Below, in pieces: positions 27,115 through 34,650 of a DNA stretch of 64,000 nt. Each line of letters starts with the position of its first letter. Positions within the stretch are counted from its first letter, which is position 1. Both the position numbers and the translations under genes were made by a program. This DNA is from Patescibacterium sp964540895 (GTDB lineage: Bacteria > Patescibacteriota > Patescibacteriia > Patescibacteriales > Patescibacteriaceae): positions 434,001 to 498,000 of the forward strand of contig CAZIOP010000001.1 of NCBI GenBank assembly GCA_964540895.1. Reading direction: 5' to 3'. The notes beneath the pieces were generated by a model. That model saw only the letters and a list, made by a program, of their open reading frames with translations, was not told where the DNA came from and searched no databases.

Positions 27115-27567
27115 ATGACTCATTTAAAAAAAATCTTCTTATCCTTATTTCTAATAGTAGTACTTATCGCTCTTTGTGGAAGCCTTTATTGGGAAGGAAT
27201 ACTCCAACAAGATCTCATGGCCAGTTACAAAGATTTTAGTATTCAAAATACATTATCTTTATTTTTAACCATCGCTCTACTATGTATAGCTTTCAAAATT
27301 ATTGAAAGTTATCAAAATCTCACAATAGAGAAAATAGCTCTATTTATTTTTCAGGTTTGTATCCCTCTAATTTCTACATGTTTTGTCGGTTTCATGTTAA
27401 TTGTGAAACCAAAAATAACAATCGGGATTGCACTTAATGGAATAGTCCTATCAATTTGCTTAGCTGTACTGATAGCTATCCATTTTATGTACAAAGATCC
27501 ACTTCCAACAAACGGGTGGTTTAAATGGCTAAAGAAAGGAATCTTTAGGACATGGAAAACTAATTGA
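27115..27567 (+). CDS. Small four-helix membrane protein
   Basis: 150 residues with four hydrophobic segments (about 7-25, 40-60, 73-96, 102-121), then a basic C-terminal tail (about 128-150). Preceded by GGGAGG as ribosome-binding site (about 27103) and TTGACT-17 nt-TAGGAT at 27037-27065. The terminator follows directly. The arrangement mirrors the 129-residue gene upstream, but sequence similarity between the two is not evident. No family recognised. Confidence 0.6.
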   Translation: MTHLKKIFLSLFLIVVLIALCGSLYWEGILQQDLMASYKDFSIQNTLSLFLTIALLCIAFKIIESYQNLTIEKIALFIFQVCIPLISTCFVGFMLIVKPKITIGIALNGIVLSICLAVLIAIHFMYKDPLPTNGWFKWLKKGIFRTWKTN

Positions 27568-27586
27568 AAAGATTTGCTTATATAGT

Positions 27587-27617
27587 AAAACCAAGAATCT
27601 AATTCTTGGTTTTTTTA
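27587..27617. terminator. Bidirectional terminator between membrane gene and tRNA-Lys
   Basis: AAAACCAAGAAT (27587-27598) pairs with ATTCTTGGTTTT (27602-27613), with T residues on the plus side and A/T on the other. It can end the plus-strand gene and the minus-strand tRNA-Lys transcript. Confidence 0.85.
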
Positions 27618-27619
27618 TG

Positions 27620-27692
27620 TGCATCCAGCAGGATTCGAACCTGCGACCATCGCCTTAAAAGGGCGCTGCTCTACCAACTGAGCTATGGATGC
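27620..27692 (-). tRNA. tRNA-Lys (TTT)
   Basis: Acceptor GCATCCA (27692-27686) pairs with TGGATGC, discriminator A, no encoded CCA. Anticodon loop CTTTTAA, anticodon TTT. The anticodon stem has one G-A mismatch at its outer end. T arm with GCAGGTTCGAATCCTGC. Confidence 0.93.
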
Positions 27693-27716
27693 AAATAATA
27701 CTTTTGAATAATACTG

Positions 27717-27743
27717 AAAACCCTTGAAAAAATCAAGGGGTTT
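27717..27743 (-). terminator. Hairpin terminator after the pilin gene
   Basis: AAAACCCTTGA pairs with TCAAGGGGTTT around an A/T loop. On the minus strand it follows the stop of the VirB2-like gene and is followed by TTTTCAG. Confidence 0.55.
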
Positions 27744-27779
27744 CTTATTAACACCAATTATAGTATATAAACTATAACT

Positions 27780-28187
27780 TTAACTTTTCCCAACAGACTC
27801 AATAATAAAGGAGACTAAGGCGTAGGAAGTAAAGATAATGACTAGACCTATAGCTGCCCAGACAATAATATCTCTCCCCTTTTTAACCTTTTCTGAGCTT
27901 CCAGCAGCCAACATCCAGGTAAAACCTCCATAGATAAACATCACCAATGCAAGTGACCCCACTACTCCCAAGACTGCCCTAATAATACGACCAATTAAGG
28001 TTGGGACGTCAGTGACACCGTTGCCGAGGGGGTTGTCGAGTTTGACAGGAGGAGGATTTGAAGACTGCGAGTTACCAATTGATCCTGATGGTGAACCAGT
28101 AATAACTGCCTGTGCAAAAACTGGTTTTGTAACTAATAAAATATTGAAAACAAAAATTAAACAAAAAAATAGAAAAAAATATTTCAT
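27780..28187 (-). CDS. VirB2/TrbC-like pilin
   Basis: 135 residues. A signal peptide (about 1-26, ending VFAQA), a Ser/Pro/Gly-rich stretch, then two hydrophobic helices: about 67-92 (including LGVVGSLALVMFIYGGFTWM) and about 108-128 (WAAIGLVIIFTSYALV). Between them is the AGSSEKVKKGRDII turn. Two helices with a short basic loop is the classic VirB2/TrbC pilin layout, and the MLAAGSSEKVKKG turn is typical of Patescibacteria homologues. A pilus subunit for the VirB4/VirB6/PrgI apparatus encoded elsewhere in the window. It contains no cysteines in the mature part, unlike the second pilin-like protein at 63123. Confidence 0.85.
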   Translation of the reverse strand: MKYFFLFFCLIFVFNILLVTKPVFAQAVITGSPSGSIGNSQSSNPPPVKLDNPLGNGVTDVPTLIGRIIRAVLGVVGSLALVMFIYGGFTWMLAAGSSEKVKKGRDIIVWAAIGLVIIFTSYALVSFIIESVGKS

Positions 28188-28220
28188 ATATTGGTATATA
28201 ATGATTATATCAAATTCTCA

Positions 28221-28258
28221 AAAAAAATAAAGGCGAACATGTAAATATATGTTCGCCT
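28221..28258 (-). terminator. Terminator of the 30472-28278 operon
   Basis: AGGCGAACAT (28231-28240) pairs with ATGTTCGCCT (28249-28258). On the minus strand a long T-rich run (TTTATTTTTTTT) follows. Confidence 0.9.
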
Positions 28259-28277
28259 AGTATGTATTACTACTAAT

Positions 28278-29222
28278 TTAAAGTACTTCGATTGTTAAAG
28301 TGCCTTTTTTACCGGCACCTTCTATATCTAAATGTCCCTCAACTAAAACCGGACACTGTACCCACTGATTTGCAGGGATATGATATTTTGAACCCCCAGC
28401 AAAACAATCGGCTGTTGATCGTAAACGGATCACCTGTCCCGGTACCAAATAAATTCTGGTTGTTGGCACAGAAGGACCATTTTTGTTAAAAGAGACTGTC
28501 TCAGTTGTACCTGAAGGAGAGAAAAATTTTACAACAGGAGTGTTACTCTGTTGCACTTCAGTTGATTTTCTACCAGTTTCTATCTTTTCTTCTGGTTTCA
28601 TCCATTGTCTTCTTTCTTCATCTTGTTTATCAAATATTCTATCAATGGAATCTCTTTTATACTCAATCATTTTCTTTTCTTTTTTATTTTCAGCGTAAAT
28701 TTCAAAAGCACCATCTATGTTGCCAGTTATTCCTCTGCTAAGCTTAGTGGCTACTTTCTTTTCCCTGTACTTTTCATTATCCTTATGTTTATCTTGTATA
28801 TTAGTAATTATTCCTTCACCAGTTTCATATTCTTTAAAAGAATCATTATCCGCTTTATGTTTTTTTGACATTACTGTGTCATATGTACCGGGCATCCCTA
28901 TAAAGAATAAAGAAAAAATTGATAAAATAACCATTAGTACTCCTAACGCTGGGCTGACTTTATGGAAAATGTAAGATACAATAGAACCTATAAATACAAC
29001 TGCAAAGAATACGGTCATATCACCGTTCGGATTCATCCACTCCATAACTGCTCCGAAAACTGATATTAATACAATCACAACAAATGCTTTAAAGCCTATC
29101 TTTGCTTTATTAAGAAATAATTTACCAGGTTTTCCGAATAGGTTAATAATTAGTAGCTCAATCAGATCTATTAATCTATTCAAAACGCTAAAAATATTAG
29201 GATTATTAGTTTGATTATCCAT
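28278..29222 (-). CDS. Membrane protein with extracytoplasmic beta domain
   Basis: 314 residues. Hydrophobic segments at about 45-62, 70-90 and 95-112. Then a charged Lys/Glu-rich stretch (about 120-210) and a C-terminal beta-rich domain (about 230-314) with RIYLVPGQVIRLRSTAD and two cysteines. Family not recognised. A ribosome-binding site (GGAG) precedes the ATG, unusual for core genes here. Second gene of an operon with the 409-residue protein, ended by a strong terminator. Confidence 0.65.
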   Translation of the reverse strand: MDNQTNNPNIFSVLNRLIDLIELLIINLFGKPGKLFLNKAKIGFKAFVVIVLISVFGAVMEWMNPNGDMTVFFAVVFIGSIVSYIFHKVSPALGVLMVILSIFSLFFIGMPGTYDTVMSKKHKADNDSFKEYETGEGIITNIQDKHKDNEKYREKKVATKLSRGITGNIDGAFEIYAENKKEKKMIEYKRDSIDRIFDKQDEERRQWMKPEEKIETGRKSTEVQQSNTPVVKFFSPSGTTETVSFNKNGPSVPTTRIYLVPGQVIRLRSTADCFAGGSKYHIPANQWVQCPVLVEGHLDIEGAGKKGTLTIEVL

Positions 29223-29242
29223 TGTTATTTCTCCAAGTTTTT

Positions 29243-30472
29243 TTATTTTTTAAAATATTTTTTAATTTTGTCTGCTATTAAACCTATTGTTTTGTATATC
29301 CCATCCGAAATCATTTCATTCTTAAAATCAATTGCAGCGAAACCTTTCTTAGTTAAAGGAACATCGCCTTCTTTCGAACCCGAATGCGATGATGGATTAT
29401 TCGTGCTTGATGCAAAAGCAAAATCCTGATTTTTTTTCTCTTGTCTTGACTTAAAGTATTCTTTTGTTCCATCTACAATATTTTCCCACAATGGATCCTT
29501 TGTGCTTGCTTTTGTTCTACGGCTTCTTCGGTAACGATAATTTATTATAAATTGATGTGATCGAAGTCTTATGAAGAAAAATATTGTATTAATAAAGAAT
29601 ATGAAATCTATAAATAAAAACAAAATACTCAATAATATTAACCAGACGTCATGTGAAGTTTCTTCTGCCCGCATTCGTTCACTTGCATTTGTACCAATAA
29701 TCCGGATAAAGGTGAAAAGAAAAACTACCGGTGATAAGAATGCTAAAGGTCCAAACAACCAGAAAGATATTCTGAGAAAAAACATCCTCATTTTTTCAGT
29801 CATAGTTGGTGGCACAAACGGGCATAAATTCTTTATCTTAACTTCACATACAGGATCAATATAATCCACTGAGACTAGCATGATTGTTTCTGTCCCCGGA
29901 TGTATCAAAAATGGACATTTCCAAATAACATGACCGAGTTCGTCTGTTTGTACTGTGTATTTGTACTTACGACTTAAATAATTGGGAAATACTATTCTTA
30001 TTTTCCTTTTTTCAAGAGCTTTTCCTCTTGCTGCAATTAATCGGAGATTAACAACTAATAAGCCTGAATCACTCACAATCCAACTGTTAAATTCCAATCT
30101 TTCTGGATCAGTGTTTTCCTTTTCTTCCGATGGAAGAGCTGGAATACCAATTGAGACCGTGCTTTCTTTGGCTTCGGTTTTTAGAAAAAATCGCAAAGTT
30201 TCAAACTTTGGTTTTTTTTCAAGAGGGGCTTCGTAAGTATAAACACATCTTCCAGTATCAAGTGTTTTCATTTCAAAATCATTTCCGTTTGAATCTTGGA
30301 CAACAACTCTTACGAAAGGGACGGTCTTATGTCCACGAGTAACAGTTACTTCAACTGAAGCTTTAAAGATATTATTTTCTATTCTTCTATTTAAGACCTG
30401 AATAGTAAGGTCTAGAGCAACATTTTGCTGCTGTTTTTTCCCATCATTATTGGGATTTTTTTGATAAGCCAT
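29243..30472 (-). CDS. Membrane protein with two N-terminal Ig-like repeats
   Basis: 409 residues. Residues about 18-110 and 130-215 look like two related beta-sandwich (Big-1/invasin-like) repeats: VTVTRGHKTVPFVRVVVQD with TLDTGR, and LRLIAARGKALEKRKIRIVF with TDELGH. Two membrane helices follow (about 238-265 and 280-305), then a very basic segment (YRYRRSRRTK) and a cytoplasmic tail. There is no signal peptide. By the positive-inside rule both termini face the cytoplasm, which would put the Ig-like repeats inside the cell, an odd arrangement. The ribosome-binding site is AAAGGGGGG. Driven by the promoter at 30563-30591. Confidence 0.65.
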   Translation of the reverse strand: MAYQKNPNNDGKKQQQNVALDLTIQVLNRRIENNIFKASVEVTVTRGHKTVPFVRVVVQDSNGNDFEMKTLDTGRCVYTYEAPLEKKPKFETLRFFLKTEAKESTVSIGIPALPSEEKENTDPERLEFNSWIVSDSGLLVVNLRLIAARGKALEKRKIRIVFPNYLSRKYKYTVQTDELGHVIWKCPFLIHPGTETIMLVSVDYIDPVCEVKIKNLCPFVPPTMTEKMRMFFLRISFWLFGPLAFLSPVVFLFTFIRIIGTNASERMRAEETSHDVWLILLSILFLFIDFIFFINTIFFFIRLRSHQFIINYRYRRSRRTKASTKDPLWENIVDGTKEYFKSRQEKKNQDFAFASSTNNPSSHSGSKEGDVPLTKKGFAAIDFKNEMISDGIYKTIGLIADKIKKYFKK

Positions 30473-30562
30473 TTGGCCCCCCTTTATATTTTAATTTATG
30501 ATTAATTTTTCAAAGAATTAATCAATATAATAGAGAAGAATCCATACTATATTGAATCTACA

Positions 30563-30591
30563 ATTATATCACTTTTAGGTATAGTTGTCAA
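30563..30591 (-). promoter_or_regulatory. Near-perfect sigma70-type promoter
   Basis: Minus-strand TTGACA (30591-30586), 17-nt spacer, TATAAT (30568-30563), preceded by TG at the extended position (GTGATATAAT). All three elements match the consensus. It serves the 30472-28278 operon; the start of transcription is expected near 30556, leaving a leader of about 85 nt. Confidence 0.75.
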
Positions 30592-30596
30592 CTATA
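30580..30596. promoter_or_regulatory. Palindromic operator over the -35
   Basis: TATAGTTG-T-CAACTATA is a perfect 8+8 inverted repeat that covers the -35 hexamer of the promoter at 30563-30591. A dimeric repressor binding here would block RNA polymerase. The regulator is not identifiable in the window. Confidence 0.5.
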
Positions 30597-30687
30597 TAGT
30601 AGTTTTATAGTAAATAATCGCTAATTATAGCGATATTTTAATAAGTATCATTACTGGATTCTATTAAATCCTTTTGATTTTATAGAT

Positions 30688-32769
30688 TTACTCCAAATGA
30701 GCTCGTTCTTCCCATTCCCCTAGTTCTTTCTTGAGAATAGGGTGATTTTCTAAGTGTATATCTGTAGTGATAAGGGTGATAGCTGCTTCTCTCGCCTTTT
30801 TGATTAGCTCGATATCATAGAAGTTAGCCATCTTTAATTCTGGAAAACCTTTCTGCTCTAAGCCATATACTTCACCTGGTCCTCTGAATTTCAAGTCAGC
30901 ATTTGCTAAATCAAAACCACTATCCAACGTTAACAGTGCTTCTAATCTGTCTTTAGATCTTTGCTCATTAGTTTGACTCATGAGAAAACAATATGACTGT
31001 GCGTCACTACGACCTACCCGTCCTCTATATTGATGTAACTGCGCTAAACCAAAACGATCAGCATCTTCAATCATCATGACTGAAGCATTGGATATATCTA
31101 CTCCAATTTCAATCACTGACGTGGCAATAACTATTTGAATACTCCCAGCTACAAATTCAGCCATTACTTTTTCTCGCTCTATGGCCTTTAATCTACCGTG
31201 CAATAATCCCACCTTGTATTTTTTGAAAACTCCACTATCTAACTTCTTGAACTCAGTTGTTACTGACTTCACTCCTAGTTTGTCAGACGGATCAATCAAC
31301 GGACAGACAATGAACGCTTGTCGACCTTTATCTAATTCTTTGGCAATGAAAGAGTATGTTTCTTCACGTTCTGATTCAGGGATAAGGCTAGTGATAATTT
31401 TCTTGCGACCAACAGGCATGTGTTTGATAACAGAAATGTCTAAGTCACCATACAAGGCTAAAGCCAAACTACGAGGAATTGGGGTAGCTGTCATAGACAA
31501 AAGATGAGGCATTGCTTTCTCCTCTACTTTAGCTGTTAACAAACCTCGCTGCTCCACGCCAAAACGATGCTGCTCATCAATAACCACCAAACCTAAACTT
31601 GGAAAAATAACTTCCTCTTGTATCAGGGCGTGAGTGCCAATTACAATTTGTACTTGTCCTTCTGCAATCAATTCTAATAATTCTTTCTTAGTCACCTCTT
31701 GTACCTCTCCACTTCCTAACCAGACTTTATGGTAATTCCTGGTTTGCAAAGCAATGGTAATATCAGTATGAGTAAATAGTTTTTCAGTAAAGGTCTTAAA
31801 ATGTTGAGCGGCTAATATTTCTGTTGGCACCATTATTGCTGTTTGTTTCTTGTCCAAAGCCACATTCAAGGCTGCCATAGCAGCAACAACAGTTTTTCCT
31901 GAACCAACATCACCTTGCAGTAATCTAAGCATTGGCTTGTTCGTTCCCATGGCTTGAATAATTTCCCAAGCTGCTTTTTTCTGATCAGCTGTTAAATCAA
32001 AGGGTAGATTTTGAACAAAGGTTTTCGTGCCAACTTCATTAAAAGTAATGGCGGGAGCAGTAAGACTTAAAAACTCCTGTCGTTGCTTTTGGGCTCGTAG
32101 CTGAAGCAAGAATAGCTCATTAAACCCCAATCGCTGTTTAGCTACTTGTAACTGCTCAGGACTTTCAGGAAAATGAATCTGTCTAATCGCTTGGGCCAAA
32201 GGTATTAGTTTGTTACTCTTCACGACTTCAGCCGGTACCCAATCAATAACGTCATGAGCTAAATTAACAATCTGAGCAATGGCTGAACGTAATTGTTTTT
32301 GAGCTATCGTACTAATTAAGTGATATACAGGCACAATACCTTGGGTATGAATAGCTTTGGCTTGTGTAACTTTCTCATACACAGGTGAAGTCATTTGTAG
32401 TCCACCGTAATCTTCAGTAACTCGACCAGCCAGCGAGATCATATCACCAACCCGCAAATTCCTTGTTAAGAACGGTTGATTAAACCAAATCACTTTAAGC
32501 ATTTCTGATCCATCATTAACTAACGCTTCGGTAATATTCATCCTTCGTCTGGGACTACGCTTGTTTTGAATCAGCTCTAATTGACCAACTACGGTGGCAG
32601 TTTGTCCTTCCTTTAATTCAGAAATTCTCACTGTTGACTGAAAATTTTCATATCGAAAAGGAAAGTAAAACAACAAATCTCCGACACTCGAAAGACCGAG
32701 ACGTCGGAGATTTGTCGCCGTAACCGTCCCAATTCGTTTCAACTCTGTGAGGGAGGTTGTTAGATTCAT
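30688..32769 (-). CDS. recG: ATP-dependent DNA helicase RecG
   Basis: 693 residues from ATG 32769 (MNLTTSLTELKRIG). A longer frame would run into tRNA-Arg and is rejected. The N-terminal wedge/OB domain covers about 60-160 (VVGQLELIQNKRSPRRRMNI). Helicase motifs include RLLQGDVGSGKTVVAA (Walker A), VVIDEQHRFG (DExQ-type motif II), SMTATPIPRS (motif III), and VGRSDAQSYCFLM with YRGRVGR (motif VI). RecG remodels stalled forks and branched DNA. Its start lies 4 nt after the tRNA-Arg CCA. Confidence 0.97.
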   Translation of the reverse strand: MNLTTSLTELKRIGTVTATNLRRLGLSSVGDLLFYFPFRYENFQSTVRISELKEGQTATVVGQLELIQNKRSPRRRMNITEALVNDGSEMLKVIWFNQPFLTRNLRVGDMISLAGRVTEDYGGLQMTSPVYEKVTQAKAIHTQGIVPVYHLISTIAQKQLRSAIAQIVNLAHDVIDWVPAEVVKSNKLIPLAQAIRQIHFPESPEQLQVAKQRLGFNELFLLQLRAQKQRQEFLSLTAPAITFNEVGTKTFVQNLPFDLTADQKKAAWEIIQAMGTNKPMLRLLQGDVGSGKTVVAAMAALNVALDKKQTAIMVPTEILAAQHFKTFTEKLFTHTDITIALQTRNYHKVWLGSGEVQEVTKKELLELIAEGQVQIVIGTHALIQEEVIFPSLGLVVIDEQHRFGVEQRGLLTAKVEEKAMPHLLSMTATPIPRSLALALYGDLDISVIKHMPVGRKKIITSLIPESEREETYSFIAKELDKGRQAFIVCPLIDPSDKLGVKSVTTEFKKLDSGVFKKYKVGLLHGRLKAIEREKVMAEFVAGSIQIVIATSVIEIGVDISNASVMMIEDADRFGLAQLHQYRGRVGRSDAQSYCFLMSQTNEQRSKDRLEALLTLDSGFDLANADLKFRGPGEVYGLEQKGFPELKMANFYDIELIKKAREAAITLITTDIHLENHPILKKELGEWEERAHLE

Positions 32770-32773
32770 ATAA

Positions 32774-32848
32774 TGGTGTCTCCGGTAGGAATCGAACCTA
32801 CATTTTAAGATCCGCAATCTCATGTCCTATCCATTGAACGACGGAGAC
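32774..32848 (-). tRNA. tRNA-Arg (GCG)
   Basis: Acceptor GTCTCCG (32848-32842) pairs with CGGAGAC, discriminator A, CCA encoded. Anticodon arm TGAGA-TTGCGGA-TCTTA, anticodon GCG (reads CGC and CGT). Most bacteria use ACG with inosine at this position instead. Upstream of recG. Confidence 0.9.
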
Positions 32849-32881
32849 AAAAAAGTCTTTCTAAAAGACAAAATGACTATA

Positions 32882-33382
32882 TCACATTACTTTTTTTCTG
32901 TCACGGGTAGATAATATCTCTTCTAATTGACTTATATCCAGAAGGTCAACTTCTCTACCTAGTTTTTTCTTATATAAAATAAGAGAATTGATATCTTCTA
33001 CTGGAACAATCTTTCCAAAGATGGATCTATATTCAATTGTCTCATTATTATTAATTGAACAGTACTGCCATTCCTTAGTATTCTGATTGTAAATCTTTGC
33101 TTCAATTCCACAAATATCAATATCCTGTTCAGCGTACTTTAAAGTTAGAAGTTGGAGATCCCAGTATGTATCTTTATAATGACCTGGTCCAAAAATTATA
33201 TATGGTTTTACATCCCCAATAATTTTGAAAATATCTGCCTCAGCTATTTCAATATCAACATCAGCTAGTTCACGATCAACGCCATATGCTCGTGCCGCTA
33301 ATCCACCAGAAATTCGATACGTAATATTATGTCGCTCCAAGATATTAATAATCCACTGAAATGCTTTTTTAGCATCTTTCAT
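32882..33382 (-). CDS. Nucleotidyltransferase-fold protein
   Basis: 166 residues. ISGGLAARAYG and the DVDIEI motif (DxD after ELADV) give the GG...DxD signature of the Pol-beta-type nucleotidyltransferase fold, as in aminoglycoside adenylyltransferases, AbiEii and MNT proteins. The C-terminal LGREVDLLDISQLEEIL is helical. It may be the nucleotidyltransferase half of a toxin-antitoxin or a small-molecule adenylyltransferase; no HEPN partner is adjacent. Downstream of tRNA-Ser (GCT). Confidence 0.65.
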   Translation of the reverse strand: MKDAKKAFQWIINILERHNITYRISGGLAARAYGVDRELADVDIEIAEADIFKIIGDVKPYIIFGPGHYKDTYWDLQLLTLKYAEQDIDICGIEAKIYNQNTKEWQYCSINNNETIEYRSIFGKIVPVEDINSLILYKKKLGREVDLLDISQLEEILSTRDRKKVM

Positions 33383-33407
33383 ATTAACTACCCGTTTTTA
33401 TAAAATG

Positions 33408-33494
33408 CGGAGAGAGAGGGATTCGAACCCTCGAGACTCGTTAAAGTCTAACACCTTAGCAGGGTGCCCCTTTCAACCACTCAGGCATCTCTCC
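33408..33494 (-). tRNA. tRNA-Ser (GCT)
   Basis: Long-variable-arm tRNA, about 87 nt. Acceptor GGAGAGA (33494-33488) pairs with TCTCTCC, discriminator G, no encoded CCA. Anticodon stem-loop GCACC-CTGCTAA-GGTGT, anticodon GCT. Variable arm GACTTTAACGAGTC. Confidence 0.95.
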
Positions 33495-33509
33495 AATATT
33501 ATATATACT

Positions 33510-33899
33510 CTATTTGTTAAAATGCTCTATATATTCTGGTAAAAACTTCAACCAACCAATCTTTATACAAAAAAGAATAATCACTGTATAAACTAAAGAT
33601 GTAATCAAGCTCTTTTTCAATTCCTCTTTGAAACTCTTCTGCTGCCGTTCAATTAGTATATGCTTAATGCCATGATGCAGCAAAATAAAACCAATAACAT
33701 TCGTTAACCAGTAGCCAATGATCAAAGCAATGAAGAATGATTTTCTTCCAATCCAACCAAAGGGAAGAGCAAAAGCATAGGCTAGCGGAATATTAACAAT
33801 CAGATCATTCCACCATGATAACGGAGATAGTATGAAACCTACAATAATGGCGGACCATCCAGTAATTTTATGTCTAAGTATCATAGAACGATCAGACAT
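33510..33899 (-). CDS. Hypothetical membrane protein, three to four helices
   Basis: 129 residues from ATG 33899 (MSDRSMIL). An in-frame upstream ATG at 33938 lies inside tRNA-Ser (TGA) and is rejected. Hydrophobic stretches at about 12-28, 35-60, 62-80 and 98-115. LSPLSWWNDLIVNIPLAYA is a distinctive conserved-looking segment. No family assigned. The start codon is separated from the tRNA 3' end by one base. Confidence 0.6.
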   Translation of the reverse strand: MSDRSMILRHKITGWSAIIVGFILSPLSWWNDLIVNIPLAYAFALPFGWIGRKSFFIALIIGYWLTNVIGFILLHHGIKHILIERQQKSFKEELKKSLITSLVYTVIILFCIKIGWLKFLPEYIEHFNK

Positions 33900-33900
33900 G

Positions 33901-33987
33901 CGGAGGGAGAGGGATTCGAACCCTCGAGCCGCTTTCACGGCTGACAGTTTTCAAGACTGTTCCATTCAACCACTCTGGCATCCCTCC
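33901..33987 (-). tRNA. tRNA-Ser (TGA)
   Basis: Long-variable-arm tRNA, 87 nt. Acceptor GGAGGGA (33987-33981) pairs with TCCCTCC, discriminator G, no encoded CCA. Anticodon loop CTTGAAA, anticodon TGA. Variable arm AGCCGTGAAAGCGGCT. The ATG of the downstream membrane protein begins one base after it. Confidence 0.95.
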
Positions 33988-34057
33988 ACAGAGGCAAGCA
34001 CCAATATATAAAACGCGGCTAATTCACTTCCGCGTCTTTATAAATTTACAATTTCTG

Positions 34058-34066
34058 TGCTATAAT
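34058..34066 (+). promoter_or_regulatory. Extended -10 promoter for the 34101 gene
   Basis: TGCTATAAT on the plus strand, 34 nt before the ATG at 34101. No -35 hexamer at proper spacing. Confidence 0.5.
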
Positions 34067-34100
34067 CAAGATACAAGAATAGTGATAGACTGTCAATATT

Positions 34101-34634
34101 ATGGCCGAAAATCAAGAAAATTTGCAGGAAGAAGACAATCCACAAGCTGATGAAAATCAACTTGGTTTTGAGATTATCAGTTGGGAAACACCTGAGTATC
34201 ACACCCATGATCGAGCTACCTGGTGGTATGTTATATATGCCATTATTGCCATTGCCCTGATTGTCTATGCACTTTATACTAACAACTTCCTGTTTGCCAT
34301 TATTCTAGTAGTCGGCAGTTTTGTAATTATTTTAAATGATGCACGTACTCCTCAAAACGTAATAATTAGCCTTACGACCGAAGGTATTATTGTTGGCCAT
34401 CGGTTCTATGATTATGATGAGATAAAACACTTTTCAATTATCTACAAACCAACTCAAAATCTAAAAAAACTATATATTCAGTTTAAAGCTCTAACCAAGC
34501 AACGCTTGTCTATTGCTCTACATGATACCAATCCCCTTTTTATCCGTGAACATTTAGTTAAATATGTGCCAGAAGATTTAGAACGGACTGATGAACCATT
34601 GTCAGAATTTATTTCACGAGTGTTAAAACTATAA
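34101..34634 (+). CDS. Membrane protein with PH-like C-terminal domain
   Basis: 177 residues. An acidic N-terminal tail (1-40), two hydrophobic segments (about 46-62 and 66-82), then a beta-rich domain to the end (IISLTTEGIIVGHRFYDYDEIKHFSI, YIQFKALTKQRL). The pattern of two helices followed by a bacterial PH-like domain is common in uncharacterised Patescibacteria proteins. Immediately upstream of mutY (16 nt), probably one transcript. Confidence 0.65.
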   Translation: MAENQENLQEEDNPQADENQLGFEIISWETPEYHTHDRATWWYVIYAIIAIALIVYALYTNNFLFAIILVVGSFVIILNDARTPQNVIISLTTEGIIVGHRFYDYDEIKHFSIIYKPTQNLKKLYIQFKALTKQRLSIALHDTNPLFIREHLVKYVPEDLERTDEPLSEFISRVLKL

Positions 34635-34650
34635 TCAGTGTTAGATTGGC

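Noticed and set aside
30616..30635. Hairpin ATCGCTA-ATTA-TAGCGAT as a terminator
   Set aside because: No clear T tract follows on either strand; left undefined.
32770..32823. ATG start extending recG by 18 codons
   Set aside because: The extension lies inside tRNA-Arg (32774-32848) and encodes no RecG-like sequence.
33900..33938. Longer start for the 33510 membrane gene
   Set aside because: It would overlap tRNA-Ser (TGA); the ATG at 33899 is clean.
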